Positions 39,561 through 47,126 of a DNA stretch of 64,000 nucleotides are shown in pieces (position 1 is the stretch's first letter; each line of letters starts with the position of its first letter). Where the stretch lies: positions 186,001 to 250,000 of the forward strand of contig CARJLX010000001.1 of the NCBI GenBank assembly GCA_949001935.1, written 5' to 3'. The DNA comes from an uncultured Eubacteriales bacterium. Its GTDB lineage: Bacteria; Bacillota; Clostridia; Christensenellales; UBA1242. Made by a program: the position numbers and the translations under genes. Under the pieces are notes generated by a model. That model did not search any database. It saw nothing but the letters and a program-made list of their open reading frames with translations, and was not told the DNA's origin.

Positions 39561-40262
39561 ATGAACAACGAACAAAATCTAAATTCGAATTATGGGCAGC
39601 TTTTAGGAAAAATTGTAAGCAAGCCTATTCAAACTCATGAGTCTTACAATGAAAAATTTTATGAAGTTATGTTGGAGGTTAAAAGACTTTCCAAAAATTG
39701 TGACATTATTCCAGTTTCTTTTGGAGAAAGAATGCTTAAAAGTATTGACGATATTGCCGAGGGGAAGGAAATTGCTGTTAATGGAGAATTTAGAAGTTTT
39801 AACAAACTTGTTGATAACAAAAGCAAGCTTATTCTATATTTCTTTGCCAAGAATTTTATTGGAGAAGAAGAAAAGAAGTTGATTGATATTGAGGAGTCAA
39901 ACCAATTGATGTTGAAAGGTTTTATTTGTAAGCCTCCTGTTTTTAGAGAAACACCATTCGGTCGTCAAATTTGCGATTTATTACTTGCAGTTAATAGACC
40001 TGTTTATAACCGTTCTGATTATATTCCTTGTCTTGCTTGGGGGCGTAATGCTTTCTTCGCAAAACAATGGGCTGTTGGCACTAGCGTTGAAGTTGAGGGT
40101 AGAATTCAATCTCGACCTTATAAGAAAACAACAGATAAGGGTGAAGAAGAACACGTTGCATATGAAGTTTCTTGCAAATCTATTGCAGTTATTGAAAATG
40201 CCGGTATTGAAAGTAAACAAAATGCTAATTATAGTCAAGAAGAAGCACAAGTTGGTTGTTAA
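39561..40262 (+). CDS. Double OB-fold SSB-like protein (paralogue 1)
   Basis: A 233-residue protein with two consecutive OB folds of SSB type. The first spans about residues 8-110 (LLGKIVSKPIQTHES, PVSFGERMLK, FRSFNKLVDNKSKLILYFFA). The second spans 115-210 and is more SSB-like: LKGFICKPPVFRETPFGRQI, RSDYIPCLAWGRNA and VEGRIQSRPYKK. It lacks the acidic C-terminal tip of housekeeping SSB. It is probably co-transcribed with the deacetylase. Two further paralogues lie at 54118 and 54969, also beside a deacetylase. The ssDNA-binding role is inferred from fold. Confidence 0.82.
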   Translation: MNNEQNLNSNYGQLLGKIVSKPIQTHESYNEKFYEVMLEVKRLSKNCDIIPVSFGERMLKSIDDIAEGKEIAVNGEFRSFNKLVDNKSKLILYFFAKNFIGEEEKKLIDIEESNQLMLKGFICKPPVFRETPFGRQICDLLLAVNRPVYNRSDYIPCLAWGRNAFFAKQWAVGTSVEVEGRIQSRPYKKTTDKGEEEHVAYEVSCKSIAVIENAGIESKQNANYSQEEAQVGC

Positions 40263-40288
40263 AAAACATGCATAAATGCATGTTTTTT
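40261..40288 (+). terminator. Terminator after the double OB-fold gene
   Basis: Arms AACATGCA and TGCATGTT around TAAA, flanked by A- and T-runs, starting in the stop codon. Confidence 0.92.
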
Positions 40289-40298
40289 ATTTTAAATA

Positions 40299-40327
40299 TT
40301 GACAATTTATAAAATTTGATTTATAAT
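40299..40327 (+). promoter_or_regulatory. Full-consensus sigma-A promoter
   Basis: Exact TTGACA (40299-40304), 17-base spacer and exact TATAAT (40322-40327), 22 bases before the ATG of the next gene. It is the best promoter match in the window. Confidence 0.92.
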
Positions 40328-40349
40328 ATTACTATAAATGGAGGTTAAA

Positions 40350-41099
40350 ATGAGAATTGTTTCAGCAAATGGCAAAATGCCAGAGATGCAATATAAACCA
40401 TATAAACAAGTACAAATTAAAAAATCTAAATTAATAAATTTTCAAACAGGAAAAGATTCTTTTGGCAATCCTATTTATTTATTAAATCACGGTGTTGAAG
40501 AAGTTGTTGGTTATGTAGGTGACGATTCTAGATTGCTTTTCAATGATGAAAAAAACATAACTGTTTATGGATTTTTAAAAGTCAATAACGATAACAATGT
40601 TGTTGATAGTTATTGTCCATTTGCAGTTGTTAGAGTTCATAATGATAATCCTGCACTTTCATATTTAAGTATGTTTGGGGAATTTACATCAACTCCTTCA
40701 AAAACAGGGGTGTTATATTATCAATATATGAATAGACAAATATCACTTGATGAAATCCCATTTGGATTTATTAAAGATAGTGACTTATTTCGTAAGGCAA
40801 TTGTAGAGGAAGAATATTCTCGTAGGATTAATCTTTATATAGATAAAGCTGAGGAAACTAACAAGCATATTGATTATGATGGTCTTTATTATGAAATGGA
40901 AGGAATTGAAAGAGCATTTAAGGCTTCATCTCCAGAAGAATTTTTTGATTTGCGTTTGGCATCTTTTGCTAATGCTAAGTATGAAGCAGACGCAATAGAA
41001 AAATCTAAACAGGAATATCTTACAAAACAGAAAGAATTGCAAAATAATTGTTTTGGGACTCAAGCATTGCCAATAGATTATGGTGGTGAACAAGATTAA
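40350..41099 (+). CDS. Uncharacterised 249-residue protein
   Basis: Not recognised. No signal peptide or membrane segment. The N-terminal 140 residues look like mixed beta strands (YLLNHGVEEVVGYVGDDSRL, VYGFLKVNNDN, CPFAVVRVHNDNP) and may be another OB- or barrel-type fold. The C-terminal 100 are helical and charged (AIVEEEYSRRINLYIDKAEE) with a Gln/Glu end. GGAGG sits seven bases before the chosen ATG; an ATG 12 bases upstream lies in that site. It has a full-consensus promoter and its own terminator, so it is likely abundant. Confidence 0.72.
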   Translation: MRIVSANGKMPEMQYKPYKQVQIKKSKLINFQTGKDSFGNPIYLLNHGVEEVVGYVGDDSRLLFNDEKNITVYGFLKVNNDNNVVDSYCPFAVVRVHNDNPALSYLSMFGEFTSTPSKTGVLYYQYMNRQISLDEIPFGFIKDSDLFRKAIVEEEYSRRINLYIDKAEETNKHIDYDGLYYEMEGIERAFKASSPEEFFDLRLASFANAKYEADAIEKSKQEYLTKQKELQNNCFGTQALPIDYGGEQD

Positions 41100-41124
41100 G
41101 TGTTTAAAGACACTTAATTTTTAT
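41095..41124 (+). terminator. Terminator of the 249-residue protein gene
   Basis: Arms ATTAAGTGT and ACACTTAAT around TTAAAG, followed by TTTTATT, starting in the stop codon. Confidence 0.88.
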
Positions 41125-41149
41125 TAAAAAAACAGGTGTTAAACCTGTT
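41125..41149 (-). terminator. Terminator of the SPOR-like gene
   Basis: Read on the reverse strand: arms AACAGGT and ACCTGTT around five bases, then a seven-T run. Confidence 0.8.
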
Positions 41150-41930
41150 AAAAGCTATTTAGAAAATCATAATAAGTTGAAAGAAGTTGTGTATAACGAT
41201 ATTTTATTAAAGATGAATAGGTTTGAGTATTGCTTTCAAGTTTGCCTGAACATAAGTTTTCTAATATGTTAACTGCCTTGCCTAAATGTCTACCAAGCAA
41301 AGACAGGGTTTGCTCTTGGACGTTTTTATATAAAGTGTTAAAATCTGCGAGGGTGGAATTCATAGTTGAGTAAACATTATTTATTGCAAGCCTTGCAGAA
41401 ATGTCATTATATACACTTGTATCAAGGCTAATTGCAATATCAAATAACTCTTGATAAGCTACATAAAAACTTTTTAAAGCCTTAGTTAGAACTTTTTTGC
41501 CATCATTATCATAATCTCCAGAAAGCGAAAGTGTTGTGAAATCTATACTAAATATATCACTGTCTAAGTTATAATTAACTTTTATATTGTTTTGCACAAG
41601 TGTTGCGTCATTTTCTTTTTCATAGCAACTGGCTATAACATGATAATATCCATTATATTTCCAAACATAACCTCCAGCCCCAAGCTTTTGATAATCACAT
41701 GCCAGTGAGTGTGCCGAATTTTCTAGTTGACTTTTTGTAAGGGAGATAAAATATAATTTAAATGATGGAGTTGAAAGCCCTTGAGAAACCTGAGTGCTTG
41801 TAGGAATTATTAAATAAGAAATAACTTGAGCGAAACCTAAACAGGCTGCAAAAACAAAGGTAAAAGTGAATAAAATAAGCACTTTTTTTATTTTTTTATT
41901 ATTTTTTGGCACTAACTCTTGATTTTTCAT
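41148..41930 (-). CDS. Membrane-anchored protein with SPOR-like domain
   Basis: A 260-residue protein: a basic N-terminus, one transmembrane helix (VLILFTFTFVFAACLGFAQVI), then an extracellular part. Residues 60-115 have SPOR-domain features: FKLYFISLTKSQLENSAHSL, a GAGGYVWKYNGYYHVIASCY strand pair and the ATLVQNNIK end. SPOR domains bind denuded peptidoglycan at division or spore septa. The remaining 130 residues are helical and unassigned. The start is uncertain; the chosen ATG has only a weak AAAGAA site, and a longer frame to 41993 exists. Confidence 0.7.
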   Translation of the reverse strand: MKNQELVPKNNKKIKKVLILFTFTFVFAACLGFAQVISYLIIPTSTQVSQGLSTPSFKLYFISLTKSQLENSAHSLACDYQKLGAGGYVWKYNGYYHVIASCYEKENDATLVQNNIKVNYNLDSDIFSIDFTTLSLSGDYDNDGKKVLTKALKSFYVAYQELFDIAISLDTSVYNDISARLAINNVYSTMNSTLADFNTLYKNVQEQTLSLLGRHLGKAVNILENLCSGKLESNTQTYSSLIKYRYTQLLSTYYDFLNSF

Positions 41931-41955
41931 ATATTCTTTGTTTACATTATTGTAT

Positions 41956-41979
41956 GACAAAAACTGGCAATCTATGAGT
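41956..41979 (+). repeat. 24-base shared intergenic motif, copy 2
   Basis: GACAAA-A-ACTGGCAA-TC-TATGAGT. It overlaps the groES-proximal palindrome and lies between the SPOR-like gene and groES. Confidence 0.55.
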
Positions 41980-41991
41980 AAAATCTTACTC
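41976..41991. promoter_or_regulatory. Palindrome upstream of groES, possible operator
   Basis: Arms GAGTAA and TTACTC around four bases, located eight bases before the groES -35 box. It is not a CIRCE element (no TTAGCACTC), but its position suits a regulator site. Confidence 0.45.
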
Positions 41992-41998
41992 AACTTGC

Positions 41999-42027
41999 TT
42001 TACATTTTTGTTGTAAAAGAATATAAT
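41999..42027 (+). promoter_or_regulatory. Promoter of groES-groEL
   Basis: TTTACA (41999-42004), 17-base spacer and TATAAT (42022-42027). A second TATAAT overlaps at 42028-42033. Confidence 0.75.
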
Positions 42028-42052
42028 TATAATCGAAATTAAGGAGGATTTT

Positions 42053-42337
42053 ATGAAGATTAGACCTATTTTTGACCGAGTAGTTTTATTGCCTAAAGAG
42101 GCTGAAAGTGAAACTAAATCTGGCATTATTTTGCCTACAGTCGCTCAAAATCAATCTCAAGAGGCGGAAGTTGTTGCTATTGGTGACGGAACTACTTTTG
42201 AAGGCAAGGATGTAGGCATGAAAATTAAAGTTGGTGACCGAGTTGTTTTTTCTAAATACGCAGGAAGTGAAATTGTTATTGATGAAAAGAAATTTATTAT
42301 TGTTAGACAAGCCGATATTTTGGCTGTTCTTGACTAG
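42053..42337 (+). CDS. groES: Co-chaperonin GroES
   Basis: The lid of the GroEL folding chamber. The 94-residue product shows MKIRPIFDRVVLLPKEAESE with the mobile loop TKSGIILPTVAQNQ, and the IKVGDRVVFSKYAGSEIVID end. The residue types that contact GroEL (the IIL in the loop) are kept. AAGGAGG precedes the start. groEL begins nine bases after the stop. No CIRCE element is visible upstream. Confidence 0.97.
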   Translation: MKIRPIFDRVVLLPKEAESETKSGIILPTVAQNQSQEAEVVAIGDGTTFEGKDVGMKIKVGDRVVFSKYAGSEIVIDEKKFIIVRQADILAVLD

Positions 42338-42345
42338 GAGGAGTT

Positions 42346-43968
42346 ATGTCAAAGAAAATTTTGGAAGGTATTGAAGCTAGAAAGGCATTAGAAAAGGGGG
42401 TTAATACTCTCGCAGATACAGTTAAAATTACACTTGGGCCTAAAGGTAGAAATGTTATTTTAGGTCGTAAGTTTGCAAGTCCGCTTATCACTAATGATGG
42501 TGTGACTATTGCAAAAGAAATAGAACTTAATAACCCTTGTGAAAATATGGGGGCTGAACTTATCAAAGAAGTTAGCGTTAAAACTAATGATGTTGCTGGT
42601 GATGGAACAACAACAGCATGTGTTCTTGCTCAAGCTATTGTTAGAGAAGGCATGAAAAATTTTGCAGCAGGAGCAAATCCTATTATTTTGAAAAAGGGTA
42701 TTTTTAAGGCTGTAGAAGTGGCTACAGAAGAATTAAAAAGAATTGCTAAACCTGTTGAGAATTCTAAAGCAATTGCCCAGGTTGCTTCAATATCTGCTGG
42801 GGATGAAGAAGTTGGTTCATTGATAGCTGAAGCTATGGAAAAAGTGGGTAAAGATGGTGTTATCACTGTTGAAGAAAGTCAAACAATGAAAACAGAGCTT
42901 AATATAGTAGAGGGTATGCAATTTGATAGAGGTTATTTATCTGCCTATATGTCTACTAACACCGAAAAAATGATTGCTGAACTTGACAACCCATATATTC
43001 TTATAACTGATAAGAAAATATCAAATATTCAAGAGATTCTGCCACTCCTTGAAGCTATTGTTAAGGAAGGAGCTAAGTTATTGGTTATTGCTGACGAGGT
43101 TGAGGGTGAAGCATTAACAACACTTATTGTAAACAAACTTAGAGGAACATTTAATTGTGTAGCAGTTAAGGCTCCAAGTTTTGGTGATAAGCGTAAGGCA
43201 ATGCTTGAAGATATTGCTATTCTTACAGGTGGACGCGTTATTAGCGAGGAACTTGGAATAGACCTTAAATCTGTTGGAGTTGAGTATTTAGGTAGAGCCA
43301 AAACTGTTAGGGTAGATAAAGATACAACCACTATTGTTGAAGGTGCTGGGGATGCTGTGGCTATAAAAGGTCGCGTTGCGCAAATAAAGGAACAGATAAA
43401 AGCAACTACAAGTGATTATGAGCTTGAAAAACTACAAGAGCGTCTTGCTAAACTTGCAGGAGGGGTTGCTGTAGTTAAAGTTGGTGCAGCAACTGAAGTT
43501 GAAATGAAGGAAAAGAAGCTCCGTATTGAGGATGCTTTAGCTGCAACTAAGGCTGCGTCTGAGGAAGGTGTTGTGCCTGGTGGCGGAGTTGCATTGCTTA
43601 AAACAACTAAAGCAATTAAAGAACTTATTGAAACCTTGCAAGGAGATGAGAAAACAGGTGCTTCTATAATTTTAAAGGCTATTGAAGAGCCTATTCGTCA
43701 GATAGCTAAAAATGCAGGTGTTGATGGTGGAGTTGTTGTAAATAACATTTATGAGAACATTGAAAAGAAGGCGTATGGATTTGACGCATTAAATCTTGAA
43801 TACTGCGATATGCTTGAAAGAGGAATAATTGACCCTGCCAAGGTGACTCGCTCAGCACTTCAAAATGCAGCATCTGTTTCGGCAACTATGCTTACAACCG
43901 AAGCACTTGTTGTTGAGATTGAAGATAAAAAAGACTGTGGTTGCAAAGCTCCAGTAGATGTTTATTAA
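42346..43968 (+). CDS. groEL: Chaperonin GroEL
   Basis: The 60-kDa chaperonin ring subunit. Landmarks: TLGPKGRNVILGRKFASPLI, NDVAGDGTTTACVLAQAIV with the ATPase Asp, ERLAKLAGGVAVVKVGAATE, KAASEEGVVPGGGVALL and GFDALNLEYCDMLERGIIDP. At 540 residues it is full length. The C-terminal tail is unusual: it ends EDKKDCGCKAPVDVY and has none of the Gly-Gly-Met repeats most GroEL proteins carry inside the cavity. It shares an operon with groES and is followed by a strong terminator. Confidence 0.97.
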   Translation: MSKKILEGIEARKALEKGVNTLADTVKITLGPKGRNVILGRKFASPLITNDGVTIAKEIELNNPCENMGAELIKEVSVKTNDVAGDGTTTACVLAQAIVREGMKNFAAGANPIILKKGIFKAVEVATEELKRIAKPVENSKAIAQVASISAGDEEVGSLIAEAMEKVGKDGVITVEESQTMKTELNIVEGMQFDRGYLSAYMSTNTEKMIAELDNPYILITDKKISNIQEILPLLEAIVKEGAKLLVIADEVEGEALTTLIVNKLRGTFNCVAVKAPSFGDKRKAMLEDIAILTGGRVISEELGIDLKSVGVEYLGRAKTVRVDKDTTTIVEGAGDAVAIKGRVAQIKEQIKATTSDYELEKLQERLAKLAGGVAVVKVGAATEVEMKEKKLRIEDALAATKAASEEGVVPGGGVALLKTTKAIKELIETLQGDEKTGASIILKAIEEPIRQIAKNAGVDGGVVVNNIYENIEKKAYGFDALNLEYCDMLERGIIDPAKVTRSALQNAASVSATMLTTEALVVEIEDKKDCGCKAPVDVY

Positions 43969-43997
43969 AAAAACGGACAAGGCTGTCCGTTTTTTTA
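43968..43997 (+). terminator. Terminator of groES-groEL
   Basis: Arms AAAAAACGGACA and TGTCCGTTTTTT around AGGC, followed by T, overlapping the stop codon. Confidence 0.95.
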
Positions 43998-44057
43998 GTG
44001 TTTAACTAATAAATTTTTGCAATATGTTAAACAATCAGTCATTGAACATTTGGTTCG

Positions 44058-44828
44058 TTATTTACGCTTATTCATAACTTTATTGCAACCGGCAAGATAC
44101 CAAGATTTTGGCAAAAGGGCTTTGGCAAAATAAAGGAGTTTATATTTGAAAGTCATAACATACATTGGCTTTAATTCCTTTTTATTAATCCATCGTACCA
44201 ATATTTTAGTTGCCTTTTCAAGGCTCATGCGTTTTTCTTCTCTAGAGTCGGTATGAAGGGTTGAAAGTTCAATCGCTTTGCCATAACGCTCATTAGTTTG
44301 GAAGTCCTTAAGTCTATTTTTTGTAAAGTTTGTTTTTATATCACTTGGGCAAACTGCTGTTACTTGTATTTTTGTTTGGCAAAGTTCACAGCGAAGTGAG
44401 TCAGTTAAAGCGATAATTGCACTTTTGCTTGCTCCATAAAATGCTCGATATGGAATTGGGAAAAGCCCCATTGCTGATGCAAAATTAATTATTTTGCCTT
44501 TATTTCCCATTAGCGGAAGGACGAGTTGAATTGCATTTATTGTTCCCATAATATTAACATCAAAAATACTTTGAACTTTTTCAATAGGAGTAAGTTCAAT
44601 AGCTCCAGAGCCTCCAAATCCTGCACAATTGATAAGCATATCAACTCTATCAAATTTTTCTTTAATATCTTTAAAAGCCTCTTCCATTTTTGCTCTATCA
44701 GTCACATCACAGTTAAAATCGGCATCAGCAAGAGAGATGTTATAAACCTTGTCACCTTTCTTTTCATAATACTCTTTTAATGCTTTGCCTATTCCGCTTG
44801 AAGCACCTGTTATAACAATATTTTGCAT
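44058..44828 (-). CDS. Short-chain dehydrogenase/reductase (SDR)
   Basis: A classical SDR of 256 residues. The Rossmann loop GASSGIGKAL, NCAGFGGSG, and the catalytic YGASKSA with a preceding serine (FASAMG) are present. The C-terminal tail beyond residue 220 is hydrophobic and basic (FKYLLYFAKALLPKSWYLAG), as in membrane-associated acylglycerol-ketone reductase types. The substrate is unknown. The start at 44828 is set by GGAGGAACTT; an ATG four codons upstream lies inside this site. It is a single gene. Confidence 0.92.
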   Translation of the reverse strand: MQNIVITGASSGIGKALKEYYEKKGDKVYNISLADADFNCDVTDRAKMEEAFKDIKEKFDRVDMLINCAGFGGSGAIELTPIEKVQSIFDVNIMGTINAIQLVLPLMGNKGKIINFASAMGLFPIPYRAFYGASKSAIIALTDSLRCELCQTKIQVTAVCPSDIKTNFTKNRLKDFQTNERYGKAIELSTLHTDSREEKRMSLEKATKILVRWINKKELKPMYVMTFKYKLLYFAKALLPKSWYLAGCNKVMNKRK

Positions 44829-44886
44829 AAGTTCCTCCAAAAAGTATATATATTATACTAAATTTATTAATTTGCACAAAACAAAT

Positions 44887-44915
44887 TTGACAAATATTTT
44901 TCAGTGTGATATATT
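44887..44915 (+). promoter_or_regulatory. Promoter of the SHOCT membrane protein gene
   Basis: TTGACA (44887-44892), 17-base spacer and TATATT (44910-44915) with an extended TGA. Confidence 0.85.
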
Positions 44916-44952
44916 TTATTATAATAAAGAAATAATAAACGGGGAGGTCGTT

Positions 44953-45450
44953 GTGAATGGTACAAAACGAGGGCTAATTATAGCTGCTATTGTTATGAAT
45001 TTTTTATCTATTGCTTTAAATGTTTATTTGGCAATTAATGGAATTTTAATATTAATAGATAATCCCTATGAAGCTTTAATTTGGATGTATGTTATTTATG
45101 AAATTCTTGGTGTTTTTGCGTATGTCGTAACTGCTGGACTTTTGATTTATTCTATTGCGGATCATGGTTTGCATTTTAGGCAACGCAATGGATATTATAT
45201 GACGGCTGTTATTTTAAGTTTGTTTTTAAATTTATTTTCAATATCATCTATGCTTTTGATTATTACTATGTTTTTATCTGATTGGGTTTGGGTTAAGCCT
45301 CAAGATGATGCTTATTTTAAAAAGGAAGAAAAGGCTGAAGAAAATAAAGATAAGGAAAGGGCAAAAAAAATTGATACTTTAAGAAAGCTTAAAGCAGAAG
45401 GGAAAATTACTGAAGAAGAGTTTAATGAACAGCTTTTCAAACTTTTATAG
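44953..45450 (+). CDS. Four-helix membrane protein with SHOCT-type C-terminus
   Basis: A 165-residue membrane protein. Four hydrophobic segments occupy residues 8-115, followed by a charged linker (KKEEKAEENKDKERAKK) and a C-terminal short helical pair, LRKLKAEGKITEEEFNEQLF, which is a SHOCT motif (short C-terminal oligomerisation domain). GTG at 44953 follows GGGGAGG at five bases; longer readings upstream cross the promoter. Function unknown. It converges on tadA. Confidence 0.82.
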   Translation: MNGTKRGLIIAAIVMNFLSIALNVYLAINGILILIDNPYEALIWMYVIYEILGVFAYVVTAGLLIYSIADHGLHFRQRNGYYMTAVILSLFLNLFSISSMLLIITMFLSDWVWVKPQDDAYFKKEEKAEENKDKERAKKIDTLRKLKAEGKITEEEFNEQLFKLL

Positions 45451-45491
45451 GTTGTTTTGACAAAGAAAGTCATAATTCTTTCAAATTCGCT

Positions 45492-45527
45492 AAAAAAAGT
45501 CAAGATTTGACAAAATCTTGACTTTTT
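45492..45527. terminator. Bidirectional terminator, SHOCT protein / tadA
   Basis: Arms AAAAAGTCAAGATTT and AAATCTTGACTTTTT around a short loop, between converging genes. Confidence 0.92.
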
Positions 45528-45533
45528 ATTTTG

Positions 45534-46022
45534 TTATTTTGTTTTATAGTGTCGATTATTTTCTATTTTTGTAGTTGATGGCAATCTTTTTTCTTTAAAA
45601 AAAATTGTTAAAAGTTTTGAACAGCTTTCTTGATAATCTTGTAAATACTCAAAATCTACCTTATGATTTAGTCTTGTAGAAGCAAAAATTTTTTCACAAA
45701 GGTCATCATTAGATGTTTTTTCTTTAGCCCCAATATACACTTTTCTAATTCTTGCATTAGAAATAGCCCCTGCACACATAGGGCAAGGTTCTAAGGTTAC
45801 ATAAAGTTCACAATCCTCTAATCTCCAGGATTTTAGGCACTTACAGCCTTTTTGGATCACGTTTATTTCTGCATGAGCAAGTGCATTTTGCTTTCTTTCG
45901 CGTTTATTATAGCTTTTAGCTATAACCTTATTTTTATATACAAGCACAGCCCCAATTGGGACTTCGCCTTTTAATTTTGCTTTTTCTGCCATAGTAATGG
46001 CAAGTTCCATAAATTTGTCCAT
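45534..46022 (-). CDS. tadA: tRNA-specific adenosine deaminase TadA
   Basis: TadA converts A34 to inosine in tRNA-Arg(ACG). The zinc site is complete: HAEINVIQ with His and catalytic Glu, and TLEPCPMCAGAI with the two cysteines; the KVYIGAKEKTSND part is usual. At 162 residues length is normal. No ribosome site is seen and a TATATT ends six bases before the ATG, so its mRNA is probably leaderless. It is divergent from the first CPBP gene with back-to-back promoters. Confidence 0.94.
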   Translation of the reverse strand: MDKFMELAITMAEKAKLKGEVPIGAVLVYKNKVIAKSYNKRERKQNALAHAEINVIQKGCKCLKSWRLEDCELYVTLEPCPMCAGAISNARIRKVYIGAKEKTSNDDLCEKIFASTRLNHKVDFEYLQDYQESCSKLLTIFFKEKRLPSTTKIENNRHYKTK

Positions 46023-46028
46023 AAATAT

Positions 46029-46057
46029 AATATAATTTTTTAATCTTGAAAAGTAAA
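46029..46057 (-). promoter_or_regulatory. Promoter of tadA (leaderless)
   Basis: Reverse-strand TTTACT (46052-46057), 17-base spacer and TATATT (46029-46034), six bases before the tadA start codon. Confidence 0.6.
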
Positions 46058-46065
46058 GTTTTTTC

Positions 46066-46094
46066 TTGTTTTTTTTTGAAAAAAGTTATATACT
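46066..46094 (+). promoter_or_regulatory. Promoter of the first CPBP gene (leaderless)
   Basis: TTGTTT (46066-46071), 17-base spacer and TATACT (46089-46094), six bases before the ATG. No ribosome site exists in the interval. Confidence 0.68.
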
Positions 46095-46100
46095 TGCACC

Positions 46101-47087
46101 ATGGAAAACAAAAGAGAACAAAAACAAATCAACAATAAAACTTTCGAAAAGCGAAATTTTTACACTAATGACGATAGTGGAAAAGTTTTTATTTTTGCTT
46201 TACTATTGCCTTATATACTTATGTTTATTTTATCACTTGTGGCAGGTTTTATTGAAAGAGGAATGAATGCTGAGGCTGGCACAATAACTAGTCATGTAGG
46301 ATTTTTAATTCCAGCCACATTATTAACACAACTTTCTTTCCTTGGAATTTTTATACTTTACAATAAAATGTTTAGTATTACATATAAAGCTTCAACAATT
46401 ACAAATAAGCCTAGATGGCAAGATATTTTAATTGCAATTCTAGTTGCTTGTATATCTTTATTTGGTTTACTTTTGTTTACTAATTGTTATGATGTTTTTT
46501 TGAACAATGTTTTAAAATTTCCTGTCAATGAGGGGTTGACTGGAATTCCACTTGATAATTTTGGTTGGTTTACTTTAAATCTTCTTTTATTAGGTATTTT
46601 GCCAGGTGTTTGCGAGGAACTTATATTTAGAGGAGTGGTTTTGCAAGGAATAAGAAAAAACTTTAGTGATTGGGTTGCTATAGTTGTTTCTGCTTTGATG
46701 TTTGCATTATTCCATACAAATCTGCAACAATTTATTTATCCTTTTATCCTAGGATTAATCTTAGGCTGGATTGCTATTAGAAGTGGAAGTTTAACAATTT
46801 CTATTATTGTTCATACAACGAACAATTTTATAGTGGTTTTGCTTGCTTATATTAACAAACCTTTTGCTGATTTTCAAAATGTTTGGTGGTATTATCTTCT
46901 AGCTTTTGTGCTTCTGGCTATAACAGGATTAATAATTTATTTAATAGACAAATTTTACTTCAAAAGAAAAAATCATAACGATATTGAAAAAGAAAAGGTT
47001 GCAAAAATATCACCTTTTATATGGTTAGGAATTGGCGTTAGCGTTATTTTATTGGTTTTAGATACGATTATGAGATATTTGGGGTAA
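46101..47087 (+). CDS. CPBP family intramembrane metalloprotease 1
   Basis: A 328-residue membrane protein of the CPBP (Abi/CAAX-protease) family with about eight helices. The glutamate pair and arginine are in CEELIFRGVVLQ, the first histidine in ALFHTNLQQF and the second in IIVHTTNNF, all conserved. Bacterial members act on prenylated or peptide substrates or serve in immunity to bacteriocins; which applies here is not known. A second, diverged copy follows 39 bases downstream. Confidence 0.9.
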   Translation: MENKREQKQINNKTFEKRNFYTNDDSGKVFIFALLLPYILMFILSLVAGFIERGMNAEAGTITSHVGFLIPATLLTQLSFLGIFILYNKMFSITYKASTITNKPRWQDILIAILVACISLFGLLLFTNCYDVFLNNVLKFPVNEGLTGIPLDNFGWFTLNLLLLGILPGVCEELIFRGVVLQGIRKNFSDWVAIVVSALMFALFHTNLQQFIYPFILGLILGWIAIRSGSLTISIIVHTTNNFIVVLLAYINKPFADFQNVWWYYLLAFVLLAITGLIIYLIDKFYFKRKNHNDIEKEKVAKISPFIWLGIGVSVILLVLDTIMRYLG

Positions 47088-47126
47088 AACTATAATTTTT
47101 TATGAGAGGGCTTAATACAATAAACT

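Noticed and set aside
41976..41991. CIRCE element upstream of groES
   Set aside because: The palindrome is GAGTAA/TTACTC with a four-base centre, not TTAGCACTC-N9-GAGTGCTAA, so it was recorded only as a possible operator.
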